From Odontesthes bonariensis (Eukaryota > Chordata > Actinopteri > Atheriniformes > Atherinopsidae), in contig NC_134510.1 of NCBI RefSeq assembly GCF_027942865.1, positions 25,537,209 through 25,601,208 on the forward strand: a stretch of 64,000 nucleotides of DNA, read 5' to 3'. How positions within the stretch are numbered: the stretch's first letter is position 1; the number at the start of each line of letters is the position of its first letter. The notes beneath the pieces were generated by a model that was not told the origin of the DNA, searched no databases, and was given only the letters and a program-made list of their open reading frames with translations. The translations under genes and the position numbers were made by a program. Of the stretch, positions 61,441-64,000 are shown in pieces.

Positions 61441-63236
61441 ATGGTAAGACAGATGACCGAGCTTATTGCTAACAGCTAACGAGAGTAGCTGCTAGCTCGA
61501 CCCGATGTTTAGCCGTCGAAAGCTGCCGAGTTTTTTTCTTTTCTTCTTTAAAAAAAAAAATCAAGGTTGTTTCTCTTTAGTGGAGTTTTTGGTGTTCGTT
61601 AAAAGTCACAATCTGTATTTCAATAATTCAGTTATCATTAACACTATAGCACATTTTTTCAAAACCACCAAGCAGCTTTGACATTAACTAATTGAAGCTA
61701 GGTTTGTAATGCTAATCGTAACGTAAAGTTAACATTATCTATCGGTTTGATGGTCATTTACGGACCTTATAGATGGTTTCAAAGGAGTATTGTCGGACTT
61801 TCATGCCTAGCCTTGCCTTGAATAGTCCCAGTAAAAGTTTATTTTCTCCTACCAGGATACTTGAAATATTTTAAGGACTGCGGCATTATAGGTAAAACTT
61901 TGTAGTTAACCCAAAACAGCCCAATTAATTCATAGTAGTTATATTAGTACGATAATAATGAGGAGCAATAACTGATACCACGGCCAAGCATACAAAACCC
62001 TTGTGTTTGTGTGAGATGGTGCATCAGCAAGAGAGAAGTCTGAAAGATGCTCATGGCAGTTTTTCTTCAAGCCTAGATGTAGACTGATTTAATGTCTGTT
62101 TTTCATTATTAGAAACGCTATCGTGTCAAACAGTGCGACATCACGAAGAACAAGCACACGGTTGGCTTCTATTTTAGGACAATTTAGAATTGAGATGTAT
62201 AAGGGGAAGCTTTCCGTTTTCACAATACCTTAAGCATTAAAGTCATGTATATGGCTAACGAAAGATCAAAGCATTGTTTTTATAAAGTGGATACTTTACT
62301 GTCTTGGCATTAGCTGATATTCTCTCGGAATAGCAATGGTCAGGTCCCAGATATGTCTCCGTGATGGGCAAAATCTGACATGCCATGAGGAAATTCAGCC
62401 AAGGTACAGTATTAAGGATGCACCAGAAATGTCCTGAGGCTGTATGCTGTGCCAATAATAAATGATAATGAAAATAATAATGATGATGGTGATATTAACA
62501 ATGATAACAAAAGTGTCTTTATAACTTTTTTTTTTTTTAAAGATGTATTGAGGCATACATACAAGCACAGTCATGAACACACAGCTAAGTCACTTGAAGC
62601 AAACTACATTTGAAATCCAAATTAATGTTAATAGCACATGATCAGGGACATCAAGTAAGTGCAAGTAGAAAATATGAATGAAAAGGCTAATTAAATTAGT
62701 TTTGAGTAGTTGTTCCCTAATTTCAGGTACATATGTTCCTTTAACAGTATTTATGGACCTATATTTGCCAGTTCTTGGCCAAACTGGCTAGAATCTAAAC
62801 ACCATAAGCCAGCATCCTTCAACAAGCCAGAGTCAGCTCACTTTGGGTGACCTTCTGCCAGAACTCAGCCGATTCTGCTGCCAATTAGTTTTAAAAAAAC
62901 AATCAAAATATTAGAATATTGCTCTACATGTAGCTGTCTGCAATTACGGTACTTTTCATCACAAGAGCATTACACTTGAACAAAGACTGTTATTTGTCAA
63001 TAAATTATTGCCATCAGGAACAGTAGTGTAGTGGGCCTGTGCTTGTAGATAACTAACATAGTACTGAACCACTGTTTTGTCTCTATAGAACTCCAATGTG
63101 GAGAATTTGCCCCCTCATGTTCTTCGCTTGGTCTACAAAGAGGTTTCAGCTTTGGCCGCAGACCCACCTGAGGGTATTAAGATTTATCCAAGTGAGGAAG
63201 ACATAACTGAACTTCACACATCCATTGAAGGACCAG
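61441..63236 (+). CDS. ube2s: Ube2s, ubiquitin-conjugating enzyme E2 S (5' part; continues beyond window)
   Basis: E2 that extends Lys11-linked ubiquitin chains with the anaphase-promoting complex. Exon 1 contributes only ATG (61441-61443), followed by the donor gtaaga. Exon 2 is 63089-63236, ending phase 1 before gtaagg. The protein reads [46 protein letters not shown], nearly identical to the human N-terminus ([20 protein letters not shown]). The window holds 50 of about 220 residues. The HPN motif, catalytic Cys and lysine-rich tail lie to the right of the window. Confidence 0.93.
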
Positions 63237-64000
63237 GTAAGGATTGTAGTGTGGCGTCATGTCAAGATGACACTGGCTATGATGAGGCTTGTCACCTCAA
63301 CATAAATTATTCATTTAATTGTTTGGAATCTCATGCAGCACTTTCCTGATATCGGACAGATTCTCTGATTTGTTACACTCCGGCTCTATTTTTTTTTTTT
63401 TTTTTTTTTAGAAATATAAAGCCAGACTAACTTTAGACAGTGTATCTAACCTGCAGCTTATTGTTTGGTGTGTATTCTATTAAAAGCTGTTAGTGATGCC
63501 TCTGCATCACAGTTGGAACTACAGCAGCTGTCTCACAGCTGCTAATTTAGTGAAATTACTTGATGATGTAATAATTGACAGTGGATAGAAATTCCATTTT
63601 ATGACCAAGCTTTTCCCAGCTCAAGATAATTGCAGCTCTTACTTGTAATTCTCTCCATTGTGCTGTCTAAGCTCCCCGTGTTTAGGTAGTTGGTTGTTAA
63701 TTGTCCAAGCTTAGATGTTAAAATGTGACACCAGCTGATCCATGTTTTGCATCGTTCACTCATGAGGACAACAGCTCTTTCGGACTAGTTTTAGATTAAA
63801 AGTTATACAAAGTAGAAAATATATTTTCCTGTGCCACTTAAAATGTATACAGTTGTTTGTTGGCTTTATTTATGGATTTACTGCGTCATGTTACGCACAT
63901 AAACCCACTTTAACCACAGTCAGTGGTATCCATGTTATTTTGTCACCGTGCGCTCGTTGCCTCAGACCTTTTTAGCTTTAAGTAGGCTTTGAAGAGCCAG
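63237..64000 (+). other. ube2s intron 2 (partial)
   Basis: No coding similarity seen to the window end. A T20-type homopolymer lies at about 63391-63410. Confidence 0.5.

Noticed and set aside
1-64000. tRNA, rRNA, snoRNA and microRNA genes
   Set aside because: No cloverleaf, rRNA similarity or convincing box C/D or H/ACA element was found by eye; a covariance-model scan would be decisive.

Overview
This is a teleost fish genome window, most likely percomorph-like. The evidence is compact multi-exon vertebrate genes with GT-AG introns, protein sequences closest to bony-fish orthologues, and a mobile-element mix typical of fish: a Tc1/mariner relic, L2/Rex-type LINE pieces, hAT-like and MITE elements, and long (CA)n arrays. 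There is no bacterial-type coding. Most six-frame ORFs are noise, so the genes below were assembled exon by exon from protein similarity, splice sites and codon phase.

Layout. (1) 639-5427, minus strand: grwd1, 5' five coding exons only; the 3' end lies beyond base 1. (2) 7240-8819, minus: a 230-residue secreted short-chain helical cytokine, best read as a divergent Flt3 ligand, with a noncoding exon near 9190. (3) 11688-18364, minus: complete folliculin (flcn), 11 coding exons. Its 3 kb intron 5 holds a plus-strand orphan terminal exon (15219-15364) with a strong splice acceptor and poly(A) signal. (4) 19307-24950, plus: complete leng9 (CCCH zinc finger, MJ1316/DUF504 domain, 2H phosphoesterase), with LINE debris in intron 1. 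(5) 31852-52396, plus: complete tweety-family channel/lipid-transfer gene, ttyh1 by neighbourhood, 14 coding exons, with a noncoding leader exon ending at 27801. Its introns carry a Tc1 relic, two MITE-like elements and a degraded minisatellite. (6) 55743-58917, minus: complete josd2 deubiquitinase, convergent with ttyh1. (7) 61441 to beyond the window end, plus: ube2s; the start codon forms the last three bases of exon 1.

The gene set matches human 19q13.3-q13.4 (GRWD1, FLT3LG, JOSD2, LENG9, TTYH1, UBE2S) with FLCN (human 17p11.2) inserted, so it is a rearranged conserved-synteny block. The genes do not form one pathway. They cover ribosome assembly (grwd1), haematopoietic cytokine signalling (flt3lg-like), nutrient/Rag GTPase signalling (flcn), RNA-end processing (leng9), membrane transport (ttyh1) and ubiquitin chemistry (josd2, ube2s).

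The most notable observations are two GC-AG introns fixed by codon phase (grwd1 intron 1, ttyh1 intron 10), the orphan exon in flcn, the divergent cytokine with an exon-junction-spanning uORF, an M-box in the flcn promoter region, and a PPxY motif in the ttyh1-position gene that is split by its last intron.
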